DNA from: RUG695 sp050943135
Lineage (GTDB): Bacteria > Planctomycetota > Planctomycetia > Pirellulales > Thermoguttaceae
DNA: 64,000 nucleotides
Assembly: GCA_050943135.1 (NCBI GenBank)
Contig: JBMNOP010000001.1
Span: forward strand, 245,111-309,110
Reading direction: 5' to 3'
Both the position numbers and the translations under genes were made by a program. Position 1 is the first letter of the stretch. Each line of letters starts with the position of its first letter. This document shows positions 18,291 through 26,806 of this stretch, piece after piece. The notes under the pieces were generated by a model that saw only the letters and a list, made by a program, of their open reading frames with translations, was not told the DNA's origin and made no database searches.

Positions 18291-18306
18291 TCGCATTCAA
18301 GAATCT

Positions 18307-21300
18307 TCAGGCGGTTTCGAAGGGGGGGGGAACGGTATAGACGAAACCGACGGGCTTGTTGTTCTCTTCGTGTACAAAAAGGAGACGGGCCGAAACCTGA
18401 TCTTTCGAAAGACCGTACTGTTTCATAACCTCTTCTCGGTAACTGTTCAGCTGCTCGTCGTATTTACACTTGCCGACATACTCTTTTAGCTTTTCGGAGT
18501 CTCTGCAATCAACGGAGCTGGTTTTATAGTCGATGATATCGGCCCCGACGACTTTACCGTTTCCTTTTTTTTCTCTCAGGATGACCAGCCGGTCGATTCT
18601 TCCTTTCAATCGACCGTGTTTCCCGGGCGTAACCGCCAGGAATGAACGTTCTCGGTGAACTTCGGCTTCTACGGGGGTGCCGTCCGCGCTTGTATAACTC
18701 GAAGGGGAAAGAACCTTCCTGACCACCGGATCTTCGCAGATTCGGCGGAAAGATTCGATGTAACAGGGGATATTTTTCAGCGTTGCTTTTCCATGAAAAT
18801 CTTGTACACGGAGATGTTCTTTGAGTTCTTCCTCGTCGAGGGGCTTGGAGTCGAGCCATTCGACCTTTTCAAAACAGGCGTGAATGGCGGTTCCGCGGTC
18901 AAACAGGTAGGATGCGGGGACCCAGTTCCGGTTGAACCCGTGACCGGAGGGGGCACGGGTTTGCATAAACGGAGTCTCTGCGTCGGTCTTTCCGACTTTG
19001 ATCAGCGCGGGCTCCTTTTGCGGCTCCATCGGTGGCAACCGGTCGGTGTCTTGCCAGGTGGGATCTCCCTTCTGCAGGATAATCTCTTCCCCGATATCGA
19101 AAGGAAGCCAAGGATCAGAGGGTTTCCCGGAATTTAACATCGAGAGGAGGATATCCTGGAAAGAACAGCTCTCCGACTTTTTTCCTTTTCCCTCGTTTTT
19201 GGGTCCCGGGGAATCGACAATCATGATCAGCTCACGCTTAGCGCGTGTCATTGCGACGTAGAGGATGTTCAGCGACTCGTTGATTTCATTCTGCCACTGT
19301 TGCCGATAGGCCTTGGAGTAAATATTTGGCAGTAAGGGGAAAGCGCCTTCATTCGCCCGACTGACCACTTGGTCGGGGCGTTCGGTGGGACCGGGCCGAT
19401 GGTCAATCACAATCTCGCTTCGGAATGGATGGATGAATTTTCCGCCGAGTTCCGGAAGAATCACGACGTCATATTCCAAGCCCTTCGAGGCGTGGATCGT
19501 GACCAGGCGGAGATTCGAGTCGCTCGGCAGCGACACCGATCTTGCTTCCGTCAGTCGAATAAAACGATCGATTCGAATCTCCCGGCTTGATTCAAACCGA
19601 AATGCGCTGTTTACCAGGGCATGAAGTTTTTCCCGTTCCCGGTCGTTGCAGTAAGGCAGAAGAGTGTCGGCCGTCTCGCGCACGAAACTCCCCAACCCGA
19701 CGGTCATGATGCGGTCGCGCACATATGCCGAAAGTTTCAGTCCGAGTTCTTTTGCGTAATGTTTGTCGGCGAGCCGACTGCCGTCAAGATCGAGCATTTC
19801 GGCAAACTTCCGCTTTATTGCCGTGAGCGTCGCGATGCGCAGCAGTGCGTATGTATCTCCCGGATGATCGGCGATGCGCAGCAGAGCGAGCACGGCACGG
19901 ACACTCGCGGCGGTCGTAAGAAGGGTGCCCCCCTCCTGACTCACTTCGATACCGATACGTTTCAGTTGCTGGGCGATTTCCGAAAGGGCACGCCCCGAAC
20001 GAAACAGAACGCCGATCGATGCGTTTGGTTTTGATTGATGGATATCCGCGATCCGTCGAGCGATATACGCGTTACAAAGCTCTTTTGGAGATGTGAAGGA
20101 TATCTTCCATTTTTTGTGAATTTCTTCACGTCGATCGATGGGAAGATCCTCGAAGCGCGGGGGAACTTCCAGCGAGACGAATCCTTTGAGTTCTTTGTTC
20201 TTCGGAGCATGTCTGTGCCGGGGAAAAAGACTCGCCCATTTTATCGCTGCCGCTTTTTTGGCCTCGTCTTTGATGCTTTCGGCCATGTTGCCGGGTTTTT
20301 TTGCCGTGTCGATCAGGCATGTGCTGTCGGTGATCCTCTCAAAGACCTGATTCACGGTTTCGATGATCACCGGACTGCTGCGCCAGTTCTCGGCGAGGCA
20401 TTCTTTTTCGACACACTTTTTCTCGTCACAATATTTCTTTTCGACGGCATCAAAAATTTCGGGCATTCCCCCACGCCATTGGTAGATCGACTGTTTGGTA
20501 TCTCCGACACAGAAGAATGAACTCGGGTACTTGCCGGCATTTCCCAGAATGATGGAATCGGCGATCGATTCGAGAATCTTCCATTGGAAGAGGGAGGTGT
20601 CTTGAAATTCGTCGAGGAGAAGATGGGAAATCTTACCGTCGAGCCGAAAATTGAACTGTTCCTGTTTAATATGCTCGATATACTTTGCCAGACGGAAGGT
20701 GACATCGTCGAACGTATATTCCCCGGAGGCAGCTTTGATCTCTTCGAGTTCGTTTTCGATTCCGGAAAAGAGCTTGTAGGCCGACTCGGTTTGCTTTTTC
20801 AGAAGGGCTAGCAGACGGGGGCGCAGAATTTTTTCCACCCGCTGAACCGCTTGCTCCATCCGCCGAACCGCTTCTTGCATTGCAGGGGTCATTTTGTTCT
20901 CGGCGGTTTTGCTCCCGAGATGGTACGGTCTTGTCTTCCGGAATATGACATTTTGGAAAATGGTGTTTTGGTAGATGGAATCCCACCGCTCGTTTTCGAA
21001 ATCGTTAACCAGTGTCGTGGCAGAACTTCTCAGGAACCCCAGATCTCTCTCGGTTATTGCCCCCGCGACGACATCCGCAACACCCAGTATTTTTTCCCGT
21101 ATCTCGGATTTCTCGTATTCGGATATGGGGGGGATTTTCTCGTCGGGGAGTTTAAACCATGCCTCTTTTTCGGTCTCACGCAAAAGCTGCCGATGAAGTT
21201 TGAGCAGATCGGTGATTTCTTGTGTCAATGTTCGTTTCGATTCCCCCTTAAAGAAATCGAAAACCAGGTCACGGATGTTCGTTTTTTCCGGAGTTTGGAA

Positions 21301-21726
21301 TGCAGCTTGGACGGCCAGCTCGCGATTGCGGTTCTCGGCCGCTTCGTCTCCGATGTTCCATTCCATCGGAAGACCGATCTCAGCGGCGAAGTTCGCCGCG
21401 GCCTGCCCGAAGAATGAGTCGATGGTGGAAACGCGTACCCGGTGCAGATTTTTGACAAGCCCGGCGAGGGTCTCGAGAATCTTTTCTTGCGAGAGCTTCG
21501 ATTGGTCGCCGTATATCGCTTCCGAGAGTTTTGTGGGAGCTTTGACTCCCTTGGCGAGCCGACGGAGAATCCGTTCGAGAATCTCGCCGGCGGCGTTGAC
21601 GGTGAATGTGGTCGCCAAAATATTTTCGGGCCGCACTCCGTCCAAAAGGAGTTCGATATAACGGTTCGAAAGACGATAAGTTTTACCGGTTCCCGCAGAA
21701 GCCCGAATGATCAGGTTTTTTGTCAT
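18307..21726 (-). CDS. UvrD-type helicase with C-terminal PD-(D/E)XK nuclease (AddA/RecB-like)
   Basis: The 1139-residue protein has all superfamily 1A helicase motifs in order: Walker A RASAGTGKT (residues 8-16), motif II LLLDEFQDTS, motif III CVGDTKQSIYQWRGG, motif IV ENWRSSP, motif V VTIHASKGLEYDVV and motif VI LYVAMTRAKREL. The C-terminal nuclease core reads GRIDRLVI then ADIIDYKTS. Proteins of this type process double-strand breaks with a partner (AddB or RecC/D). No addB-like gene is in the window, so the partner is elsewhere or absent. A run of nine G (18322-18330) lies in the last eight codons. The gene follows apbE by 80 bp. Confidence 0.88.
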   Translation of the reverse strand: MTKNLIIRASAGTGKTYRLSNRYIELLLDGVRPENILATTFTVNAAGEILERILRRLAKGVKAPTKLSEAIYGDQSKLSQEKILETLAGLVKNLHRVRVSTIDSFFGQAAANFAAEIGLPMEWNIGDEAAENRNRELAVQAAFQTPEKTNIRDLVFDFFKGESKRTLTQEITDLLKLHRQLLRETEKEAWFKLPDEKIPPISEYEKSEIREKILGVADVVAGAITERDLGFLRSSATTLVNDFENERWDSIYQNTIFQNVIFRKTRPYHLGSKTAENKMTPAMQEAVRRMEQAVQRVEKILRPRLLALLKKQTESAYKLFSGIENELEEIKAASGEYTFDDVTFRLAKYIEHIKQEQFNFRLDGKISHLLLDEFQDTSLFQWKILESIADSIILGNAGKYPSSFFCVGDTKQSIYQWRGGMPEIFDAVEKKYCDEKKCVEKECLAENWRSSPVIIETVNQVFERITDSTCLIDTAKKPGNMAESIKDEAKKAAAIKWASLFPRHRHAPKNKELKGFVSLEVPPRFEDLPIDRREEIHKKWKISFTSPKELCNAYIARRIADIHQSKPNASIGVLFRSGRALSEIAQQLKRIGIEVSQEGGTLLTTAASVRAVLALLRIADHPGDTYALLRIATLTAIKRKFAEMLDLDGSRLADKHYAKELGLKLSAYVRDRIMTVGLGSFVRETADTLLPYCNDREREKLHALVNSAFRFESSREIRIDRFIRLTEARSVSLPSDSNLRLVTIHASKGLEYDVVILPELGGKFIHPFRSEIVIDHRPGPTERPDQVVSRANEGAFPLLPNIYSKAYRQQWQNEINESLNILYVAMTRAKRELIMIVDSPGPKNEGKGKKSESCSFQDILLSMLNSGKPSDPWLPFDIGEEIILQKGDPTWQDTDRLPPMEPQKEPALIKVGKTDAETPFMQTRAPSGHGFNRNWVPASYLFDRGTAIHACFEKVEWLDSKPLDEEELKEHLRVQDFHGKATLKNIPCYIESFRRICEDPVVRKVLSPSSYTSADGTPVEAEVHRERSFLAVTPGKHGRLKGRIDRLVILREKKGNGKVVGADIIDYKTSSVDCRDSEKLKEYVGKCKYDEQLNSYREEVMKQYGLSKDQVSARLLFVHEENNKPVGFVYTVPPPFETA

Positions 21727-21806
21727 TTTAAACTTTTCTGCTCATTGATGATGTCATCGGGTGGTCGGCACAATTGTAGCCGGATTGCACGAACAAGAAA
21801 AGAAGA

Positions 21807-23042
21807 CTATTTCCCCGAAACGGGTTCCGAGTCGATTTTCTCGAAAGCGCTAGAGATAATTTCGGTAAAAGAGTCGTTTTCGTCGTCTTTCATAAGATAA
21901 AGGACCGGCAGGTTGAGTCGGTCGGCCAGCGGAATCCCCTTTTCCGGTCCGAGGACATAAAGAGCGGTGGCATAGGCATCGGCCTCGGCGCAGGAGGCCA
22001 AGAAGACCGAGACCGATCCGACGCGCCGAACACCGTCGACCAGTTCGGTCGGCTTACCGGTGGCCGGATCGATGATATGCGAGAAACGCTTCCCACCGAT
22101 TTCAAAGGCGTTGCGTGCCCCGCCGCTGGTGGCAATCGCACCGTCTTGAACCCGTACGATCCGAGCGAGTTGTGGAAGCGCCGGTTGTGGGAGATTCTCG
22201 GCGCCGGGAGCCGCATCGATCGGCTTTTCGATTCCCATCGTCCAGGGGATCGTTCCCTTTTGCGGGGTGCCGGGGGTCTGAGCCCCCTTGTGTCCGCCGC
22301 AACGGACCTCGCCACCGACATCGACCATAAATCCGGCAATCGCTTTCTTTTCGATCTCTTCGGTAAGACGCTGGGCGACCATGTCGACGGCGAACCCTTT
22401 CGCGACCGCCGAAAGATCAATGGCAAGTTCGGCGATCGCTTTTTTCAGTGCCGGGGGATCGGTCCGGATATCTAGTTTTTCGATCCCGGTTTTTGCGCGA
22501 CACTCTTCGATTTCCGCGTCGGTTGGAAGCGTGTCGAGCGGCGTTTTGTCGGGTCCGAACTTCCAGAAGTCGACCAGCGGGGCAATCGTGATGTCGAGCG
22601 CCCCGTCGGTGACGAAGGCTGTTTGTTTAGCAAGTTCTGCCGTTTGGGCGGTTTCGGAAGAGACGTCGAACCAGTCGGTGGAGTCGGTCGCGTTGAAACG
22701 TGAGACTTCGGAGTCGGCGCGATAGGTTGACATCAGCCGGTCAACATTGTCGAATATCCCTTGTGCCGTTTCGGCAAGCTTTTCCTCACTCCATTTTTTG
22801 TTCGGACTCGAGATCTTGACGTTCCAGTAGGTTCCCATCGTTTCGCCCGAGGCCGAAAGGATCCCGTTGACCGCGCCGTTCTGGGCGTCTGACCATTTTT
22901 GAAGCATTGCCTGAACTCGCGGGTTCGATTTGGCGAATATGAAAAGAAGGTAGCATACCAAGATGATAATCAGTACCGTTCGAAACAGTGCGAAAACGGG
23001 AGAGCCTGTTTCGGATTTTTCGGTATCATTCTCTTGCGTCAT
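21807..23042 (-). CDS. apbE: FAD:protein FMN transferase (ApbE)
   Basis: ApbE attaches FMN covalently to threonine in partner proteins such as NqrB/C or RnfD/G in the periplasm. The 411-residue protein has an N-terminal membrane anchor (about residues 28-45, VLIIILVCYLLFIF). Family motifs are visible: GETMGTYWNV, DRLMSTYRADSEVSRFN, DLSAVAKGFAVD and the C-terminal SCAEADAYATALYVLG, including metal-binding residues. An insertion of about 25 Pro/Gly/Ala-rich residues (GGHKGAQTPGTPQKG) precedes the FAD-binding strand. It lies 17 bp downstream of queA on the same strand. The flavinylated partner is not in the window. Confidence 0.93.
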   Translation of the reverse strand: MTQENDTEKSETGSPVFALFRTVLIIILVCYLLFIFAKSNPRVQAMLQKWSDAQNGAVNGILSASGETMGTYWNVKISSPNKKWSEEKLAETAQGIFDNVDRLMSTYRADSEVSRFNATDSTDWFDVSSETAQTAELAKQTAFVTDGALDITIAPLVDFWKFGPDKTPLDTLPTDAEIEECRAKTGIEKLDIRTDPPALKKAIAELAIDLSAVAKGFAVDMVAQRLTEEIEKKAIAGFMVDVGGEVRCGGHKGAQTPGTPQKGTIPWTMGIEKPIDAAPGAENLPQPALPQLARIVRVQDGAIATSGGARNAFEIGGKRFSHIIDPATGKPTELVDGVRRVGSVSVFLASCAEADAYATALYVLGPEKGIPLADRLNLPVLYLMKDDENDSFTEIISSAFEKIDSEPVSGK

Positions 23043-23059
23043 GGCACGTTCCTTTCGTT

Positions 23060-24169
23060 TCAGAGGATAAGCATCGCGTCACCGTAACTGTAGAAACGGT
23101 AATCTTTTTGAATCGCCTGTTTATAAGCCTCCATAATCAGTTCGTCCCCCCCGAATGTACGAACAAGGATCAGAAGCGTCGATTTGGGGAGATGAAAGTT
23201 GGTCAGCATCCCGTCGACCGCTTTGAACTTATACGGGGGACGAATGAAAAGGTCTGTCATCCCGTGGAATGGATGCAGTCGGACATCGTTCCGCCCGGCC
23301 GAATCGATGTGCCCGTTAGGCTCGGCATTGGCGGCCGACTCTAATGTACGGACACTCGTTGTTCCGACCGCAATCGTCCGTCCTCCGGCGGCGCGGCGCT
23401 CGTTGATCATGTTGACCGTCGCCTCCGAGATGCTCGCGTATTCGGAGTGCATCTTGTGATCGCCGAGCCGTTCGGCGGTAATCGGTTTGAAGGTTCCGGC
23501 CCCGACGTGGAGCGTCAACGGGCAGACGGCAACTCCTTTTTTTTGGAGTTCTACCAGAAGCTCCGTGGTAAAGTGAAGTCCGGCGGTCGGTGCGGCTACA
23601 GCTCCGGGTTGCGAGGCGTAAACCGTTTGGTAGTTCCGTCGATCTTCGGGGAGCATTCGCCCGGCACGAATGTATGGAGGGATCGGAACCCAGCCGACTC
23701 GGTCGAGGAAGGTAAACGCATCGTCGCCTGTGATCGGTTTGACGATCAGCGTCTTGTCTTCCGTATGAGCGATCACTTCGAGTTCGCCGGTGCGGTTCCC
23801 CTCGGGGGATTCGAGTGAGATCCGTTCCCCCGGACGGAGTTTCCCGCGGGTTTTTGACATAATCTCCCAGACGCCACGGAGACCGAATCGCAGGAATAGA
23901 CCCTCCCAGCGCCCACCGGTTTCGGCACGCAGGCCGATCAGACGGGCGGGAACAACCTTGGTGTTATTCAGAACGAGGGTGTCGCCCGCACGGAGATATT
24001 CGGGGATATCACGGATATAACGGTGCTCAATCGTCTCTTGCGCACGATTGACGACAAGCATGCGCGCGTCGGTGCGATTTCGCATCGGCATCTGAGCGAT
24101 TCGGTCACTCGGCAGGTGGTAATCGTATTGTTCCAGCTCCGACGGCTGGGGAATTTCGTTCTCTTCCAT
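23060..24169 (-). CDS. queA: S-adenosylmethionine:tRNA ribosyltransferase-isomerase (QueA)
   Basis: QueA transfers the ribosyl part of SAM to preQ1 in tRNA, giving epoxyqueuosine. The 369-residue product has the N-terminal YDYHLPSDRIAQ, the NNTKVVPARL segment, the AAPTAGLHFT motif and the ALTLHVGAGTFKPI-like region (PLTLHVGAGTFKPI), ending with NFHLPKSTLLILV. These motifs identify the family clearly. It lies 30 bp after the HzsA-like gene and 17 bp before apbE, in one leftward group. No other queuosine gene was seen here. Confidence 0.96.
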   Translation of the reverse strand: MEENEIPQPSELEQYDYHLPSDRIAQMPMRNRTDARMLVVNRAQETIEHRYIRDIPEYLRAGDTLVLNNTKVVPARLIGLRAETGGRWEGLFLRFGLRGVWEIMSKTRGKLRPGERISLESPEGNRTGELEVIAHTEDKTLIVKPITGDDAFTFLDRVGWVPIPPYIRAGRMLPEDRRNYQTVYASQPGAVAAPTAGLHFTTELLVELQKKGVAVCPLTLHVGAGTFKPITAERLGDHKMHSEYASISEATVNMINERRAAGGRTIAVGTTSVRTLESAANAEPNGHIDSAGRNDVRLHPFHGMTDLFIRPPYKFKAVDGMLTNFHLPKSTLLILVRTFGGDELIMEAYKQAIQKDYRFYSYGDAMLIL

Positions 24170-24199
24170 TTATGAACTTTATTGCTTCGTCGTGAGGGA

Positions 24200-26728
24200 T
24201 CACTCTCCCGGGGGAGCCTCCGGATGATACCAGAACGATTCCCAGTAGGCTCCATCGGTTTTGAACGGATCGATTGGCGTGTTCGGGTCGTGGTCGGCCG
24301 GGAGAATTCCGTAACGGATCATTTCTCGGGCATAACTCGGCGCGGGAACGAACCTCTCCATGCAGAACCTGTTGCTCTCTTCCAGGATGTATCTCCTTCC
24401 TCGCTCGATTCCCGCCAGAATCGTTTGGTAGTCGGGGTCCTCGGTATTCTCGAACAGCGGGAGGTCCTCGCCGATGATTTGGCCGTCACGTTCAAAAGGC
24501 TTACAGAGACCCAGACCGCCCGCCTCTTTGGACAGGGGCGCCAGAAGCTGTTGCGAGTCGGCCGGAACGCTCAGGTCAAAGACAATATTTCGTTTGACAT
24601 AGGCGTCGAGCAGATGAAGTCCCGGCTCATCCTCGGAGATTGTATGGGGAATAAAGTAGGGATACCCGTCTTTCCGTCGATTTTCCTGCCCGTGACAGCC
24701 GTCGCAACGGCGGGTGACCGTTTCGCTCATTGCCGCTGTTTCCGGCCAATCGGCATCATCATGTTGGTTAACCTCGATGTAATACCAACCGATCTGCCCG
24801 CAGGCGTTCGACGCGTAGGTTCCCGCATAGTTTGCCCCCGCCTCCAGCCAGCAACGGACGATATTCTTTTCTTGGTCCGAAAGTTCGGCTTCGCCGTGCT
24901 TTTCCTCTATCATCTCGTAGAGCTTGCTGGCGCAACTACCGATGGTGTAAGGCTCAAAATCACTTTCGGCGCGGTTCCGGTTGTCGCCGAAGATATTCCG
25001 TTTGCCGAGTTCCATATAACTGCGAGTGTAGAGGGGAGCCCAGCCACCGGTCAGGACGATGTTCCCGTCCTGACGATGGGGGTTATGGCACTCGGTGCAG
25101 TGTCGGTCGAGAATCGGTTGGATATCGCGGATATAGTCGAATACCTCGGGAACACCCTCGATCGGTGTGATCGGGTCCGGCCCTTGGACGACCTTTCTGA
25201 AAAGTTCGTTTCCGTACCGGTTCGGTGTCGTCTCGGTACGCCCTTCATGGCAACCGATACACGACGTGGTTTCCCCCGGCATCACGCTGGTAAAACTGTG
25301 CATTCGCTTGACCGCACGCTCTTTTTCGTCAAGAGCAATGAAGAAAATCGGACGGTTGGCGGGAACTTTGAAACAGGCGGAACCGTCGGGAGTGACCGGA
25401 ACCGTTCCGAGAAGTCGTACGAGGGTAAACGTGCCGCGGTGCGACATCTGTTCCATCCAGCCGCTGTAATGGATCGGTTTCGGGAGCGTCTCGAAAACCA
25501 TCAGTTCTTTCACCGTCCCGCGCGGAACCCCTTTCATCCGGCGTCCGGCGTAGATGTCGGTCAGGATGAGGATCCCCGTTGCCTTGGTCGGATCGGTCGC
25601 GTCGGCAATGATCGGTTCGCGCCGACGCTTTTGAATCGGGCGCGGCTCTCCGATCATGTAGTTACGTGCGGCCTCATTTTCCGGGAGACGGTAGATCGTT
25701 TTGTAACTCCCGTCCCGATTCAGGAAACGCAGATCGGCATAGTGTACCGCCATAAAAAGGTTATCCGAAAACGCCCAGGGGTCGGCATATCCGTTCGGAT
25801 CGTCGTTGTCCGGCTGTTCCAGGTCGGGGATCGGCACAACATTTCCCTCGTCGTCCGGCCCGAGTTTGGCATCAAGAATGACAATGTTGCCGTAATGGTC
25901 GCGATGTCCGTGCCCGCTAGAGAAAAGGGCGACAACTTTATCGGTTTCGGGAATCGGCTTGGCATCGATCATCGTAATACCGGGCTTCTGATTTCCGAAA
26001 TAGACATTCTGACGGGTTCCGTCCGGATTCATGACCCAAAGGTGATGGTAGCTGACCTCGTTACGGTCAACGTATTCCCAACGCATGTAGAGAATCTGTC
26101 CGTTGGGGAGAACCCAAGGCGTGTTGTCTTGTTCCATATTGCAAGAGATCATACGGATATTCTTGCCGTTCGGTCCGCAACGGTGGATCGTGGCAACTTG
26201 CACAAGCCAGCACTGCACCCATCTTTTGGCGCGACTCGAACAGAACATGATATCGCCGTCCGGCAGATAGATCGGCTCGATGTCGTCCCAGGGGCCGTCG
26301 GTAATTTGCCGCATGCCCGTTCCGTCAAGGTTGATTTCGTAAAGATGGAAGTGCTTGCCCCCTTTGGGAAGGTAAGAAAAAAGAACCTTTCGAGCATCGT
26401 AGTCGACACAAGGGTCTCGAACCGAGCCTTCCCAATCCGTAAAGAGATTGCGCACCTCACCGGTTTCGAGGTTTAGGATATCGAGACGGCCGCCGGTATG
26501 GGGGTTAAAGGGGCGTTTTTCAGGGGATTCGGCATAGTAACCAAAATTGGCATACCAGTGCCCATCGTTGCCTTCTTGCCGAACGGCAAAGACAATCTCT
26601 TTCACCTCACCGAGATCGGAGAGGTCAACTTCTCCTTTCCCGCCGAAACCGGCATGCTTCCTCTCATCGGACCAAGTTGTGGAAAGAAGGGCCAACAAGC
26701 TTAGCAGAAATAAACACGCTGTCCTCAT
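24200..26728 (-). CDS. HzsA-related secreted protein with three c-type haem motifs
   Basis: The 842-residue protein has a signal peptide (MRTACLFLLSLLALLST). An N-terminal propeller-like region with TolB-like WD motifs follows (for example PDGDIMFCSS and LPNGQILYMRWEYVDR). Three CxxCH haem c attachment sites lie in the second half: CIGCH, CTECH and CDGCH. Similar planctomycete proteins are annotated as hydrazine-synthase-alpha related because they share its middle domain; this does not imply anammox. It could bind and cleave extracellular substrates or pass electrons. The start at 26728 has GGGAGAAAAG upstream, and was preferred to an in-frame ATG 24 bases earlier that lacks one. Confidence 0.82.
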   Translation of the reverse strand: MRTACLFLLSLLALLSTTWSDERKHAGFGGKGEVDLSDLGEVKEIVFAVRQEGNDGHWYANFGYYAESPEKRPFNPHTGGRLDILNLETGEVRNLFTDWEGSVRDPCVDYDARKVLFSYLPKGGKHFHLYEINLDGTGMRQITDGPWDDIEPIYLPDGDIMFCSSRAKRWVQCWLVQVATIHRCGPNGKNIRMISCNMEQDNTPWVLPNGQILYMRWEYVDRNEVSYHHLWVMNPDGTRQNVYFGNQKPGITMIDAKPIPETDKVVALFSSGHGHRDHYGNIVILDAKLGPDDEGNVVPIPDLEQPDNDDPNGYADPWAFSDNLFMAVHYADLRFLNRDGSYKTIYRLPENEAARNYMIGEPRPIQKRRREPIIADATDPTKATGILILTDIYAGRRMKGVPRGTVKELMVFETLPKPIHYSGWMEQMSHRGTFTLVRLLGTVPVTPDGSACFKVPANRPIFFIALDEKERAVKRMHSFTSVMPGETTSCIGCHEGRTETTPNRYGNELFRKVVQGPDPITPIEGVPEVFDYIRDIQPILDRHCTECHNPHRQDGNIVLTGGWAPLYTRSYMELGKRNIFGDNRNRAESDFEPYTIGSCASKLYEMIEEKHGEAELSDQEKNIVRCWLEAGANYAGTYASNACGQIGWYYIEVNQHDDADWPETAAMSETVTRRCDGCHGQENRRKDGYPYFIPHTISEDEPGLHLLDAYVKRNIVFDLSVPADSQQLLAPLSKEAGGLGLCKPFERDGQIIGEDLPLFENTEDPDYQTILAGIERGRRYILEESNRFCMERFVPAPSYAREMIRYGILPADHDPNTPIDPFKTDGAYWESFWYHPEAPPGE

Positions 26729-26806
26729 ATGACTTTTCTCCCTGGTTCGCATTTTCTTGTTCTGGTATATCGTGACCGGCTTTTCCCTCCGCGAAATCTT
26801 TTCGAA

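Noticed and set aside
24182..26476. A 764-codon rightward open frame opposite the HzsA-like gene
   Set aside because: It mirrors the frame of a gene with clear domains and a signal peptide; the translated product has no recognisable family and results from codon bias of the real gene.
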